Positions 47,874 through 58,508 are shown, counted from the stretch's first letter. The stretch: 64,000 bases of DNA from Megalobrama amblycephala (GCF_018812025.1 NC_063049.1:8773537-8837536); one strand, 5' to 3'. Program-made: numbers and translations. Notes: a model not told the origin generated them from the letters alone.

Positions 47874-49097
47874 CTAGTTATTCTTAACGAGAGTCTTTTT
47901 AAGGCGAGGAACGAGGAAAACGGTGCCGTCCGCAGTGTGCTGAAGGGAGTATTCGTTGGGTGAGAAGGGCTTGCCCTGCTCGTCTCGAAGCATACCGAAG
48001 ACTTCTTGGTACAGGGTACTCAACTGCTGTTTCATCTCTCTCAGACTGGTGCTACGTTCGCTCTTCTCCTTCTTCAGTCGCTCCTTCTCCTCCTTCAGCG
48101 AGTCCAGCTCGTACTCCAGGCCCACGATGTTCTCCAGCTTCCGCTTGCGGCAGTTCTGCGCAGCGACCTTGTTCTTGCCCCGACGGCGGATGTCTCTGAC
48201 GAGGGCGAGCTGGGCCTCGTTGAGCTGGTGTTTGGACATCATCTCGTTGAAGTCATCCACAGGCAGATTGATGATCATGTCCACGGTAAACGGGATCTGC
48301 AAGGCTTTTGCTCTCTGTTCATCACGGGAGAGCCGGGCCTCGGAGCGTTTCTTCTGCTTGTCTTTGGTGAAGGGAGGTTTGGAGTAGCCACTGGCTTCCA
48401 CCGGCTCTGTCTTTGGGTTCTTTCCTTTCATCTCCTGCTGCTCTGCGGAGGATTTATCTGAGAGAGATGTCTGAGCTCCGTCATTAAGGTAAACCAGCGG
48501 GAATATCTCGGTATAATCGGACTCCGTGCCTCCCGGACTACCGTCCATCTCTTCCGAGTCAGAGTCGCTAAAACCGAATGATCCATCTCCGTTCAAGGAC
48601 TTCCCCGGAGAGCTCATGTGAGGACTGGAGTCTAGCGACAAGCCAGAATCAGAATCTGGGAATTCCACAATGGGTTCTGGTTTTCCTGAGCTGAAGTTTC
48701 CAGGTGAGAAGCTTTGCAGATCCATGGGGTTTACAGGAGAATCGCTGGCAGTCTCGGCCAGTTGGCTGACCATATTTCCTCCGTCGGATGTGAGAGGGCC
48801 ACTGTTCACTTTTGCCTCCATCTCAGGATAAAACAGCTCATTAAATTCTTCAGGTCTGAACTCGGCTCCCACATCTGGGACGTTCAGACTCATCTGGCTG
48901 AGGTTGGGCGACACCATATTGTTGAAGGATCCGTCATAGGTGTTGATGTATTCAGGAGGACACACCTCTGTCTGGACGGACGAGAGATGGTCCATCCCAG
49001 GCAGATATTGACTGTAGCTTGGGTTCTGTGCTTCTCCGGAAGGTTTCATAAATCCATCCATATTCAATGTCTCCTGCATCTGCATGTTGAGGCACTG
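47874..49097 (-). CDS. nfe2l2a: nfe2l2 last coding exon (Neh6, Neh1, Neh3)
   Basis: Encodes [20 protein letters not shown] to the stop TAG (47874-47876). Contains [18 protein letters not shown] (Neh6 phosphodegron, human DSDSGIS), '[17 protein letters not shown]' and '[19 protein letters not shown]' (CNC), the bZIP, and the C-terminal '[20 protein letters not shown]' (Neh3). The acceptor is a TAGCAG tandem, so the first Gln may be spliced out. Antisense ORFs across it are shadows. Confidence 0.97.
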   Translation of the reverse strand, partial: QCLNMQMQETLNMDGFMKPSGEAQNPSYSQYLPGMDHLSSVQTEVCPPEYINTYDGSFNNMVSPNLSQMSLNVPDVGAEFRPEEFNELFYPEMEAKVNSGPLTSDGGNMVSQLAETASDSPVNPMDLQSFSPGNFSSGKPEPIVEFPDSDSGLSLDSSPHMSSPGKSLNGDGSFGFSDSDSEEMDGSPGGTESDYTEIFPLVYLNDGAQTSLSDKSSAEQQEMKGKNPKTEPVEASGYSKPPFTKDKQKKRSEARLSRDEQRAKALQIPFTVDMIINLPVDDFNEMMSKHQLNEAQLALVRDIRRRGKNKVAAQNCRKRKLENIVGLEYELDSLKEEKERLKKEKSERSTSLREMKQQLSTLYQEVFGMLRDEQGKPFSPNEYSLQHTADGTVFLVPRLKKTLVKNN

Positions 49098-52000
49098 CTA
49101 AAAATACAAAAGAGCAGCGTATGAACACCATAATCCAACGTGAAGGCTCATAGGAGACAAACGGGGGTTACAGTATGAGTTGGGATCAGAGAATTGTTAC
49201 ACTCTTTCACATTGTCTAGTAAGTTGGCAAAGTTCCAGTTGCTTGAACTTTGAGTGTTTCTACGCTTGACCTGCTCAGTAACGTTGTAGCCGGATGCTTC
49301 ACTCTGTAGAATTCAACGTGTTGGGGAATGTTGATGTGAGTCATATAAAAGGACGTAAAAGGGATAGTTCACCCAAAAATGAAAATTATCCCATGATTTA
49401 CTCATCCTCAAGCCATCCTAGGTGTATATGCCTTTCTTCTTTCAGACGAACACAATCGGAGTTAAAAAATATCCTGCCTCTTCCAAGCTTTATAATGGGA
49501 GTGAATGGTACCCTAGATTTTGAAGCCTAAAAAAGTGCATCCATCCATCATAAAAGAAATATATACAGCTCCAGGGGGAAGCGTTTGTTTTTGCAAGCAA
49601 AATATCCATATTTAAAACATTATAGACGAATAACTGGCTTCTGGTAATGTCTGTACAGGCGTTCACGAGAATCGAGTTCCGGCGTATGACACAGGATGTA
49701 GGAGTAGCGTAAGCTTAGGTGAGAGTAGATGCCTCTAGGGCTTCAAAATCTCGGTTACTGTTCACTCCCTCTATAAAGCTCGGGAGAGCCAGGATATTTT
49801 TTAATATAACTCTGATTGTGTTTGTCTGAAAGAAGAGTCATATACACCTAGGATGGCTTAAGGGTGAGTAAACCATGGGATAATTGTCTTTTTGGGTGAA
49901 CTATCCCTTTAAATTGAAACTTTTTTTCCCCCCCAGTTATGAGCTATCCGGTGTATTTTGGTGTACAACTGGATAAGTTCAAACATAAATGAAGTATACA
50001 TCCCAAGCTGTGTGTCAAACCACAGCGTGAGCTCAGAGAGGGTCATTTGGTTGCTGCTCAGCAACAGGGTTGTTTGTGCCTTTCTAAACCACAGGTGATA
50101 TAAACCAGAGTACACAAAGAAGTACCTCACAGCCTCTCTCTCAAAATGAGGATGAAGGGATAATTCACCAAAAAATAAAAATCATTTACTCACCCTCATA
50201 TCATTCCAATAAGACTTTCGTTCATCCCCGAAAACCAAATGAAGATATATATTTTTTTTTTTACCTGAGATTTCTGTCTCTTCACTGAAAGTTGATGTAA
50301 CCAAAATTTTTCAAAAAGTCTATAAAGACATTGTAAAAGTGTGAGCATGGTTGAGCATATTTGATGTGCTCTGTGTATGTGCATTGATCAAGGTTTAGCC
50401 TAAAATTAAATCTGTTCATCATTAGTGTCAAACTTTTGGTGGAAGGAACTTTAAATCGAGGAGGGAAAGAAATCTCTCAGGTTTCATTAAAAATATATTT
50501 GTGTTTCGAAGATGAACCAAAGTTTTGAGTTTTACGACATGAGGATGAGTAAATGATGACAGAATTTTCATTATGTGGTGAATTATCCCTTTCATGTTGC
50601 ACAATAAGGTTTTTATATAAGTTGTTCTAAGGTGTTTATAGAGCTGGTGGCATCTTATCTGACCAGGGTCCAAAAATAACACTATAAGCACCAAATGCAA
50701 ATATAAGCGAACATTTAGTGACTTGCTATGCAAAGACGTACCAACTATTTACTAATACTATTTACTTTATATTTTCCAAGTTAATTTTGTCATGTATGGT
50801 GAGGTCTGGTTTAAGGTTCATACCTGCAACTCTGGGAGTGAGAGCAACTCCATCCAGGCTTGATCCAGAGAGCCTGGCTGCAAAGGATTCTGGGCGAAGG
50901 CTGGGATGTCTGCGGGCATCATAAGATCTGTGGTAGGTGGAACGGAAACATCCAGGCAAGGTGGAGCTGACTGTACAGACCACAGAGAAGAGAGACAATT
51001 AGACTGAAGTGCAGAGACATGTATAGGTGTTGTGTTGCCATGAGGTGTTATATGGGCGATATATATATCCTATAATTACCTCAGCTGGCTCATCTAGTGG
51101 AAAAGTCTCAGCCAGGAGCTGCATGCATTCATCGAATGACAGGGCATCACCTTCTTGTGCTGCGAAAGCCCCATTCTGCAGGTACACAGTCAAATATATC
51201 CCAATAAAACCACTGTATCTACAGTACACACACCGCAGGAGATGTACAAGTAAATGCAGATTCTTTGACTGGATTAGTTCTCTAAACTTTGAGTTACAAT
51301 TATTAACAAGGAACATCTATTATCTCTGGTTACTGGTAAAGTGGAAGTGTTCATTGTGTAGATGTGGATGCATTAATTCAAGGCTTAATCATTGGTAATA
51401 CTGTTCGATCGATGTTACGATGTGATGTGGATTCTGAATCACTTTTGTTGAAAACATTGAATACAAAACTGAAATGTAATGTCATCAACATACAACAATG
51501 TACCCAGAGTTAATGCTGAAACAATATTTCAACTACACTTCAGTGGAACATCATCAAATTCCTGACCATTTCAAAATTTGGGGGGAAAAATCGTTTAAAA
51601 TAAAAATGACATTTGTCCAGCAGTTGAGTCACTTTTTTGTTTTATTATTTAATGGTTTAACACAATCAATGACAAAAAGATACAGAAGATCATTCTTTAA
51701 AAAAAAAAGAGTAAAAGTGGCACAAAAATGACAAAAACACTATAAACTTTAAAAATATAAATAGTTTCAGAAGTCTGATGTCATTATAACTACAGGTGTT
51801 CCAACGGTTCGGGTTTTAAAAATCTGGCTTACATCAGACTACTGCCTCTTCCTTTGGCTTCTCTGAAATCTGAAAAAGAAAGCATGACGTTACTTAAGAA
51901 CAAGTCAATTCAGCTGTCAAACATACTGTCAACATTCACTTTTTTATATCGCTATTTAAATCCATTAAAGCGATAGTTCACCCAAAAATGAAAATTTGAT

Positions 52001-55000
52001 GTTTATCTGCTTACCCCCAGGGCATCCAAGATGGTGACTTTGTTTCTTCAGTAGAACACAAAGAGTACAAAAAAACATGCACAGACAAATCCAAATTAAA
52101 CCTTGCGGTTCATGACGACACATTGATGTCCTAAGACACAAAACGATTGGTTTGTGCAAGAAACCGAACAGTATTTATATAATTTTTTACCTCTAAAACA
52201 CCTCTATGTTCAACTGCCCACCACATCCGGCTAGTGAGGTCAGAAAACACGTTCTGATGATGGAAGTGATCTCTCACGCTTTGCTTCAATGAGTGCGAGA
52301 GATCACTTCCGTTGTTAGAGCGCGTTCAGACCTCACACACCAGTTGCTCAAGGCAGTTGGACATAGAGGTGTTTTAGAGGCAAAAAATTATATAAATACT
52401 GTTCGGTTTCTTGCACAAACCGATCGTTTCGTGTCTTAGGACATCAATGTGCAGTCACGAGCCGCAGGGTTTAATTTGGATTTGTCTATGCATGTTTTTT
52501 TGACTCTTATAGATGGAGTTCCCATTGACATGCATTATACGACTGACAGACGGGCAACGGTTGGAGTTAAAAATCATAATTTGTGTTCTACTGAAGAAAC
52601 AAAGTCACCTACATCTTGGATGCCCTGGGGGTAAGCAGATAAACATCAAATTTTCATTTTTGGGTGAACTATCGCTTTAATGCTTCAATATTAATGCAGT
52701 TTCTACAATTAACATTTACAAATGGAAGCGCTATGACAGGGGTGTCCGATCATTCCAGCCCAGATCTCCAGCCCTAATTAAACACACCTGAAGCAGCTAA
52801 TCAAGGTCATTAGGATCAATGAAAACTTCCAGGCAGGTGTGTTGCAGCTAAACTCTGCGTGAAGAGGGATAAACACATCTGAGCTTAAGGATGGGACGGA
52901 AACATTAGTAAAAGAAATCCATGAAACTGCATAGTATTCAAGTTTTTAAAGTTCTTGTAGAATAAAACAGCTTAGACTTTTCCATACATTCTTCACATTT
53001 AATAGTGATTCAGGAAAATGAATGATTACCTGATGAAGCAGGAGAGGGTCCGAGGTCAGGTGATTGTGTTGCCGACTACAACTCAGTGTATAATCAAAGT
53101 CAGCATTATCAGGAGGGCACTTCTCCTTCACTCCTACTAAAGGCAAGAACGCAAGGTGCTGTGCAAGCATAGAGTAACTGCTGTAAGACATGAGTCTGCG
53201 TCTGAAATCACACTGAGTAGGTACTTCACGACCATTAAAAAGGCACATTCTATATAGAATGTGTGTAGTATCAATGAAATTCTGACGTGCTTCATCCACC
53301 AGGTTGTCAGTGTCATGTGACCAACGGCGTCAGTTGCATCGCTTCACTGCAATTCATAAATCCTCTCCCGTGGCCTCATGGGATAGTAAAGTGTCCAGCA
53401 AATGCACACCTCAGAATTTCGCTGGAATTAGTAGGTCATCCGGGGACTTTTCGCCTACTGTTTTTCGAATACTATGTATTTGGACATACTACTCTGTTGG
53501 CATACTGTTTACCGCATATTATATAGTAGGGAAGTATTTGATTTCAGATGCAAATTAATGACACGTGCCTAATAACAGTCAGTAACGATACAAACCAAAC
53601 ACAAAAAAAACAAGCACGAAAAACAAAATAGAGAAATAATAAAGTAGATGCACCATTGTTTGAAATTGTGCCAGAGAAGTGGTGTAAATATGTCAGGTAG
53701 TTCAATAAACAAGACGGATGCACCAGTGTTTTCTGTCTAATGAGGAAGCATCAGTTAGACTACTGAGAAGTGCACATGCAGAACCAAATTGGGTGTTTCT
53801 TAGGAGCCGTTTACATGACGGCATTTTCAACTGTGTTTTGGGGGCCTGAAATGCAAACTTTTGAAAAAATGGTTTCAAAATGCAAGTTTTTGAAAGCGAT
53901 ACTGTTATTGTCTCCATGTAAACAACAAAAACATGAATTTGTGAACACAGTGACGTCATGTGCATGAGTATTACGTGTTCAGTCTATAGGCGCGTAGTGT
54001 TTCTTTATAAAGTGACATCTCTACTGGCCTGGCAGCAAAATGCAGTGTTTTTTTGTCAATCAGAGACATATATGTTGAGGGCGTGAACACGATGGCCAAT
54101 CAGAGACATATATGTTGAGCGTGTGAACACAATGGCCAATCAGAGACATATATGTTGAGCGTGTGAACACAATGGCCAATCAGAGACATATATGTTGAGC
54201 GTGTGAACACAATGGCCAATCAGAGACATATATGTTGGGGGCGTGAACACAGGGGCCAATCAGAGACATATATGTTGAGGGCGTGAACACAGGGGCCAAT
54301 CAGAGACATATATGTTGAGGGCGTGAACACAGGGGCCAATCAGAGACATATATGTTGAGCGTGTGAACACATTGGCCAATCAGAGACATATATGTTGAGC
54401 ATGTGAACACATTGGCCAATCAGAGACATATATGTTGAGGGCGTGAACCCATTGGCCAATCAGAGACATACATGTTGAGGGCGTGAACCCGGTGGCCAAT
54501 CAGAGACATATATGTTGAGGGCGTGAACCCAGTGGCCAATCAGAGACATATATGTTGAACGAACGTGTGAACACAATGGCCAATCAGAGACATATATGTT
54601 GAGCGCGTGAACACAATGGCCAATCAGAGACATATATGTTGAGGGCGTGAACACAATGGCCAATCAGAGACATATATGTTGAACGAACGTGTGAACACAA
54701 TGGCCAAACAGAGACATATATGTTGAACGCGTGAACCCAGTGGCCAATCAGAGACATATATGTTGAACGAACGTGTGAACACAATGGCCAATCAGAGACA
54801 TATATGTTGAGCGCGTGAACACAATGGCCAATCAGAGACATATATGTTGAGGGCGTGAACACAATGGCCAATCAGAGACATATATGTTGAACGAACGTGT
54901 GAACACAATGGCCAAACAGAGACATATATGTTGAACGCGTGAACACAATGGCCAATCAGAGACATATATGTTGAGGGCGTGAACACAATGGCCAATCAGA

Positions 55001-57169
55001 GACATATATGTTGAACGAACGTGTGAACACAATGGCCAATCAGAGACATATATGTTGAACGAACGTGTGAACACAATGGCCAATCAGAGACATATATGTT
55101 GAGCGCGTGAACACAATGGCCAATCAGAGACATATATGTTGAGGGCGTGAACACAATGGCCAATCAGAGACATATATGTTGAACGAACGTGTGAACACAA
55201 TGGCCAATCAGAGACATATATGTTGAGGGTGTGAACCCATTGGCCAATCAGAGACATATATGTTGAGGGTGTGAACACAGTGGCCAATCAGAGAAATATA
55301 TGTTGAGCGTGTGAACACAATGGCCAATCAGAGACATATATGTTGAGGGTGTGAACCCATTGGCCAATCAGAGACATATATGTTGAGGGCGTGAACACAG
55401 TGGCCAGAGAAATATATGTTGAGCGTGTGAACACAATGGCCAATCAGAGACATATATGTTGAGCGCGTGAACACAATGGCCAATCAGAGACATATATGTT
55501 GAGGGTGTGAACCCATTGGCCAATCAGAGACATATATGTTGAACGTGTGAACACAATGGCCAATCAGAGACATAAATGTTGAGCGCTTGAACACAATGGC
55601 CAATCAGAGACATATATGTTGAGGGCATGAACCCAGTGGCCAATCAGAGACATATATGTTGAGCGCGTGAACACAATGGCCAATCAGAGACATATATGTT
55701 GAGCGTGTGAACACAATGGCCAATCAGAGACATATATGTTGAGGGCGTGAACCCAGTGGCCAATCAGAGACATATATGTTGAGCGCGTGAACACAATGGC
55801 CAATCAGAGACATATATGTTGAGCATGTGAACACAATGTCAATCAGAGACATATATGTTGACATATATGTTGAGCGCGTGAACACAATGGCCAATCAGAG
55901 ACATATATGTTGAGCGCGTGAACACAATGGCCAATCAGAGAAATATATGTTGAGCGTGTGAACACAATGGCCAATCAGAGACATATATGTTGAGGGCGTG
56001 AACCCAGTGGCCAATCAGAGACACATATGTTGAACGTGTGAACACAATGGCCAATCAGAGACATATAAGTTGAGCGTGTGAACACAATGACCAATCAGAG
56101 GTGTTTAAGAATCTGCTCAACAGCACTCAAAATGCTAGAGGGAAATGCTGGTATTGTCACATTTTAAAATTTCAGTATTGACTTGGTACCGAAGTCGGTA
56201 GGTTTGACAACCCTAGTCCACGCCAAAGAACGATAACATTCTGTTTATTATAACTGTCGTCTGCCACTTTAAATGCTTGAGTTCTTTAATGTCAGGTGGA
56301 TTCTTATTGGCTGTCAATGTTTTTATCATTCATCAGCTGGAAAAAAAAAAACATTCTGAAAGTAATTCCATCAATATTGTTCCTCTGTGCCGTCATTGTT
56401 ATAGTTGTGGTGTGGACTTTTCAGACTTTTTTCATTATTCTCATAGAATCAGAATGATTTTTAAAATGTTATAGTTATCATCACTGGTGTGAACGAGCCT
56501 TTAGCCGGAAAAATAGGCAGTTTGCTCCATAAATTAATGCCAAGGTTATGAAAGGAAAACTCTTCCACTTCGTACAAGATTGAAATCACGTAGCACATCT
56601 GCGAAACACAAGTTTGCCTAACATCCTCAGAGAAAAGTAGGTCTTTAGAGTCCTATCCATGTCATGTTGCGATTGTTTGTGAGTGTATTTGCTTTCCATT
56701 TCGTAGAACTGACTTTACGCAGAAGCCTTACCTCCAGAGTTCCATTAATTATACCATAGTGGCAGTTACCAAGCAACTAGGCAGCTGCACCCTGTAATAT
56801 GAGGGGAGGGTGAGGCCTGTTGAGCACCTATGTGTGTGTGTGTGTGTGTGTGTGTGTCTATGATAGATCACACGAGATGGATTTGTGCATGCGTACCTGT
56901 GCGATTTCTCCATTTGTTGTGTTGGTCTGCGTCAGCGCGCCGCTGGCCGGAAGGCTTCGAGGCACAAACTCTCCGGTCTCCTCGTCCAGCTGGAGTTGTG
57001 CGAGTAAAGCTTTCTCCTGCTCCCGCAAATGCTGCTGCCGCTTCTCCTCCTCCTGCTCACGCTGGCGACGCAACTCCACCTCCTTCTGTCTGTAGCTGAA
57101 ATCAAACACTTCCCTCCCCGCACCCAGGTCCACGTCCTGCCTCCACAGGATATCTATCAGCTCCATATC
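47874..57169 (-). CDS. nfe2l2a: Nfe2l2/Nrf2 transcription factor, coding exons 2-5 (5'-partial)
   Basis: CNC-bZIP activator of antioxidant and detoxification genes. It is held in the cytoplasm and degraded via Keap1, and on stress pairs with small Maf at antioxidant response elements. Exons, 5' to 3' on -: 57169-56897, 51175-51080, 50970-50824, 49097-47874, 579 visible residues. Neh2 has DLG (visible residues 14-16) and ETGE (64-67). Neh4 is [17 protein letters not shown]. Neh5 is [18 protein letters not shown]. Neh6 has the beta-TrCP site [12 protein letters not shown]. Neh1 has basic region [20 protein letters not shown] and a leucine zipper. Neh3 ends VFLVPRLKK. Exon 1 (about 10-20 codons in relatives) is not found and probably lies beyond 64,000. 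All visible junctions are phase 0. Closest by recall to zebrafish nfe2l2a; the 'a' suffix is an inference. Transcribed toward hnrnpa3. Confidence 0.95.
49356..49912. mobile_element. Palindromic MITE in nfe2l2 intron 4
   Basis: 'aaaagggatagttcacccaa' at the left, 'tgggtgaactatcccttt' at the right. The arms pair ('agccatcctaggtgtatatg' with 'catatacacctaggatggct'). Confidence 0.85.
50155..50592. mobile_element. Second MITE of the same family in nfe2l2 intron 4
   Basis: 'aagggataattcaccaaaaa' at the left, 'tggtgaattatcccttt' at the right, with inner pairing ('gactttcgttcatcc' with 'gatgaaccaaagttt'). Older than its neighbour by mismatches. Confidence 0.75.
50824..50970 (-). CDS. nfe2l2a: nfe2l2 coding exon 4 (Neh5)
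   Basis: 147 nt, phase 0. Encodes [20 protein letters not shown] through [14 protein letters not shown]. Acceptor 'ctgtacag', donor GTATGA. Holds most of Neh5. Confidence 0.95.
51080..51175 (-). CDS. nfe2l2a: nfe2l2 coding exon 3 (Neh4)
   Basis: 96 nt, phase 0. Encodes [18 protein letters not shown], then [14 protein letters not shown]. Acceptor 'tacctgcag', donor GTAATT. The core matches Neh4 of Nrf2 (YFDDCMQLLAQTFPF in human). Confidence 0.93.
51965..52680. mobile_element. Palindromic MITE with long, nearly perfect arms, nfe2l2 intron 2
   Basis: TTAAAGCGATAGTTCACCC at the left and its exact inverse at the right (52661-52680). Complementarity continues for about 66 bp with almost no mismatch ('cttacccccagggcatccaa' region), and again in the inner arms ('agaaaccgaacagtatttat' with 'ataaatactgttcggtttct'). 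A recent insertion by its low divergence. Confidence 0.9.
52681..53204. other. nfe2l2 intron 2, no feature seen
   Basis: Contains 'cagatctccagccctaatta' and 'aacacacctgaagcagctaa', a dispersed cyprinid repeat motif. The 117-codon - strand ORF at 52946-53299 has no recognised domain. Confidence 0.4.
53205..53555. mobile_element. MITE, 'tgcgtctgaaatcac' family
   Basis: 'gcgtctgaaatcacactgag' at the left, 'tttgatttcagatgc' at the right, and 'actactctgttggcatactg' as in the 3' UTR-intron element of hnrnpa3. Confidence 0.7.
53797..54055. mobile_element. Truncated MITE abutting the tandem array
   Basis: 'ggagccgtttacatgacggc' then 'attttcaactgtg', with 'ccatgtaaacaac' inverted inside, resembles a common fish element whose right end is absent. 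The last recognisable piece, 'aaaatgcagtgtttttttg', runs straight into the array. Confidence 0.5.
54056..56100. repeat. 40-bp minisatellite, about 50 copies, each with a CCAAT box
   Basis: Unit: CAATCAGAGACATATATGTT plus GAGCGTGTGAACACAATGGC. Period 40 bp, with 44-bp variants carrying an extra 'gaac' ('gaacgaacgtgtg'). Each unit has GGCCAATCAG, a good NF-Y-type CCAAT box, and the self-complementary ACATATATGT. Higher-order blocks are visible, e.g. ordered runs of 40/40/44-bp units around 54550-55200. Lies in nfe2l2 intron 2. ORFs on the - strand with 'YMSLIGH' repeats are products of the array. Confidence 0.97.
56101..56215. mobile_element. Right end of the palindromic element that seeded the array
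   Basis: 'gtgtttaagaatctgctcaa' to 'accgaagtcggtaggtttga' and 'caaccctag' corresponds to the right-hand end of the 38787-39178 palindrome ('gtgcaaaattgctcaaagca', 'accgaagtcagtacttttga'). The matching left end is not present before the array. Confidence 0.75.
56216..56829. other. nfe2l2 intron 2, no feature seen
   Basis: Unique A+T-rich sequence without recognised repeats or ORFs. Confidence 0.4.
56830..56858. repeat. (TG)n, i.e. (CA)n on the nfe2l2 sense strand
   Basis: About fourteen units, beginning 38 nt downstream of the nfe2l2 exon 2 splice donor in the sense of the gene. Intronic CA repeats near donors can bind hnRNP L (established for other genes). Confidence 0.92.
56897..57169 (-). 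CDS. nfe2l2a: nfe2l2 coding exon 2 (Neh2, Keap1-binding)
   Basis: 273 nt, phase 0 at both ends. Encodes [20 protein letters not shown], the Lys/Gln/Arg-rich helix between the motifs, then [10 protein letters not shown] through [11 protein letters not shown] is the low-affinity and ETGE the high-affinity Keap1 site. The inter-motif helix has only three lysines by my reading (K28, K42 and K52 of the exon product). Acceptor 'cctctctag', donor GTACGC. Confidence 0.97.
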
Positions 57170-58292
57170 CTAGAGAGGAATAAGAGAGACGGCATGAGAG
57201 GAGCTGTGGGGATGCAGCAGCACAAGCTCCTGACCACACCCGGCCTGTCGAGGAGGGATTAGGAGCCCAGCCCTCCTCAGATAAGCACACGCACAATGTC
57301 AGTGTAACGACAAGACAATATAAATAATACATGCTTCTTCTCCTTTTTCATCCCATTTCTGGGAACTACCAAATCACACACCCACACAAACGCATGCACT
57401 GCGAGTGTTACTATAAATGTTAGTAGCAGATTTAAAGGTCAGCTCAAAACTCAAAAGCAAGGCCGCTGGAAAAAATGATTCATATTTCTGACTTTCTACT
57501 TCAACTAAAAAGCACTTGTGGACTGTATGTGGGAAGTTGACATGTCCTGTGTGACAGGATGTATCTAAAACTATTTTAAACAGTATTTTTTCTAATGACT
57601 TAATCATTATTATGCATGCTCAGATTATTTGACAGACTATATGGGATATTTTTTCTTTGAAAAATGTATTTGTCACACTGAAAGACCATTTAAAATGCAA
57701 AAATATGTTTAAAAAGAAACAAAAATGGTGACCAGTTAAAGCACATTTTTCTTTTATTATAAAAAGACATTTGTGGTCATGTTTTACAGTACATCAAATA
57801 CCATATTATATTAAACTATTTCTGGTGACCACATTTCTTTTTAGCTGCACACCACAATCTGGAATTTTATATTTTGTGGTGAAACATGGCATGTTTTTAA
57901 CCACTTTCTAGAGAAGTGTGTGCTACAGAGATATGGAGGAGTGTACACTGGCTCTGACCAATCAGCAGCTGAGACTGAAACGCCACCCGCCATGTTGTTT
58001 TAACTACAGAGATCAGGGTGTTTGTCAGATACAAGGACAGAGAACAAAGAAAAATCGAGTTTGCGTCCTTGTCACAGGCGTGTTGACGTGACATTGGTAG
58101 ACCAACAGAAATAATAAGAAGCATATTTAGATGTGTACATTGAAATAGGCCTGCTTCCTTCTTTTTTAAGGTTTCTATTATGTGCAGTTGTGGCCCAGGG
58201 TTATTATAGTTAACTAGAACTAGAACTGTAGGGGAAAAGAAAAAAAAAAACTTTTGTTACTTGGAATACACTAACTAATAAAAATGACAAAA
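57170..58292. other. nfe2l2 intron 1, no exon found
   Basis: A+T-rich. I searched the - strand for a short ATG exon with a phase-0 donor and found none convincing. A low-complexity 'gaaaagaaaaaaaaaa' tract occurs near 58236. Confidence 0.4.
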
Positions 58293-58309
58293 ACACAACA
58301 AAATAACTT

Positions 58310-58508
58310 CTTTTCTTTTTTTTAAGTTTTATTTATTGGCTTTTTGTGCCTTTATTAAGAAAGGACAGTAGACAGACAGGCATACAGGAAAGGGTGGAGA
58401 GAGGGGGGCGGGATCAGCAAAAGGCCTCGAGATGGGAATCAAACTCAGGTCGCCGTGAACGCATTCGCGCCATATGTCGGCACACTAACCACTAGGCTAT
58501 CGGCGCCG
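58310..58508 (-). mobile_element. tRNA-derived SINE with perfect 17-bp target duplication
   Basis: On the - strand it starts GTCGGCGCCGATAGCCTAGT, then GGTTAGTGTGCCGACA (A-box-like). A B-box-like 'gagtttgattcccatctc' follows, and a tail ends 'aataaaggcacaaaaagcca'. It is flanked by ACACAACAAAATAACTT at 58293-58309 and 58509-58525, identical copies. Pol III-type head plus target-site duplication establishes a retrotransposed SINE. It is recent, given the perfect duplication. Confidence 0.92.

Noticed and set aside
47956..48461. Antisense ORFs of 143 and 151 codons opposite nfe2l2
   Set aside because: Shadows of the conserved bZIP exon on the other strand.
54460..55287. Several - strand ORFs with repeated 'YMSLIGH' and 'CVHALNIYV' residues
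   Set aside because: They follow from the 40-bp array. A unit length not divisible by three cycles through frames, and there is no start, splice or family support.
54056..56100. CRISPR-like regular repeat array
   Set aside because: There are no unique spacers. Whole units repeat head to tail in a vertebrate intron, so it is a minisatellite.
58310..58508. A genuine tRNA gene
   Set aside because: A and B box-like motifs are present, but the cloverleaf is not intact and the whole is flanked by a target duplication with a 3' tail, so it is a SINE.
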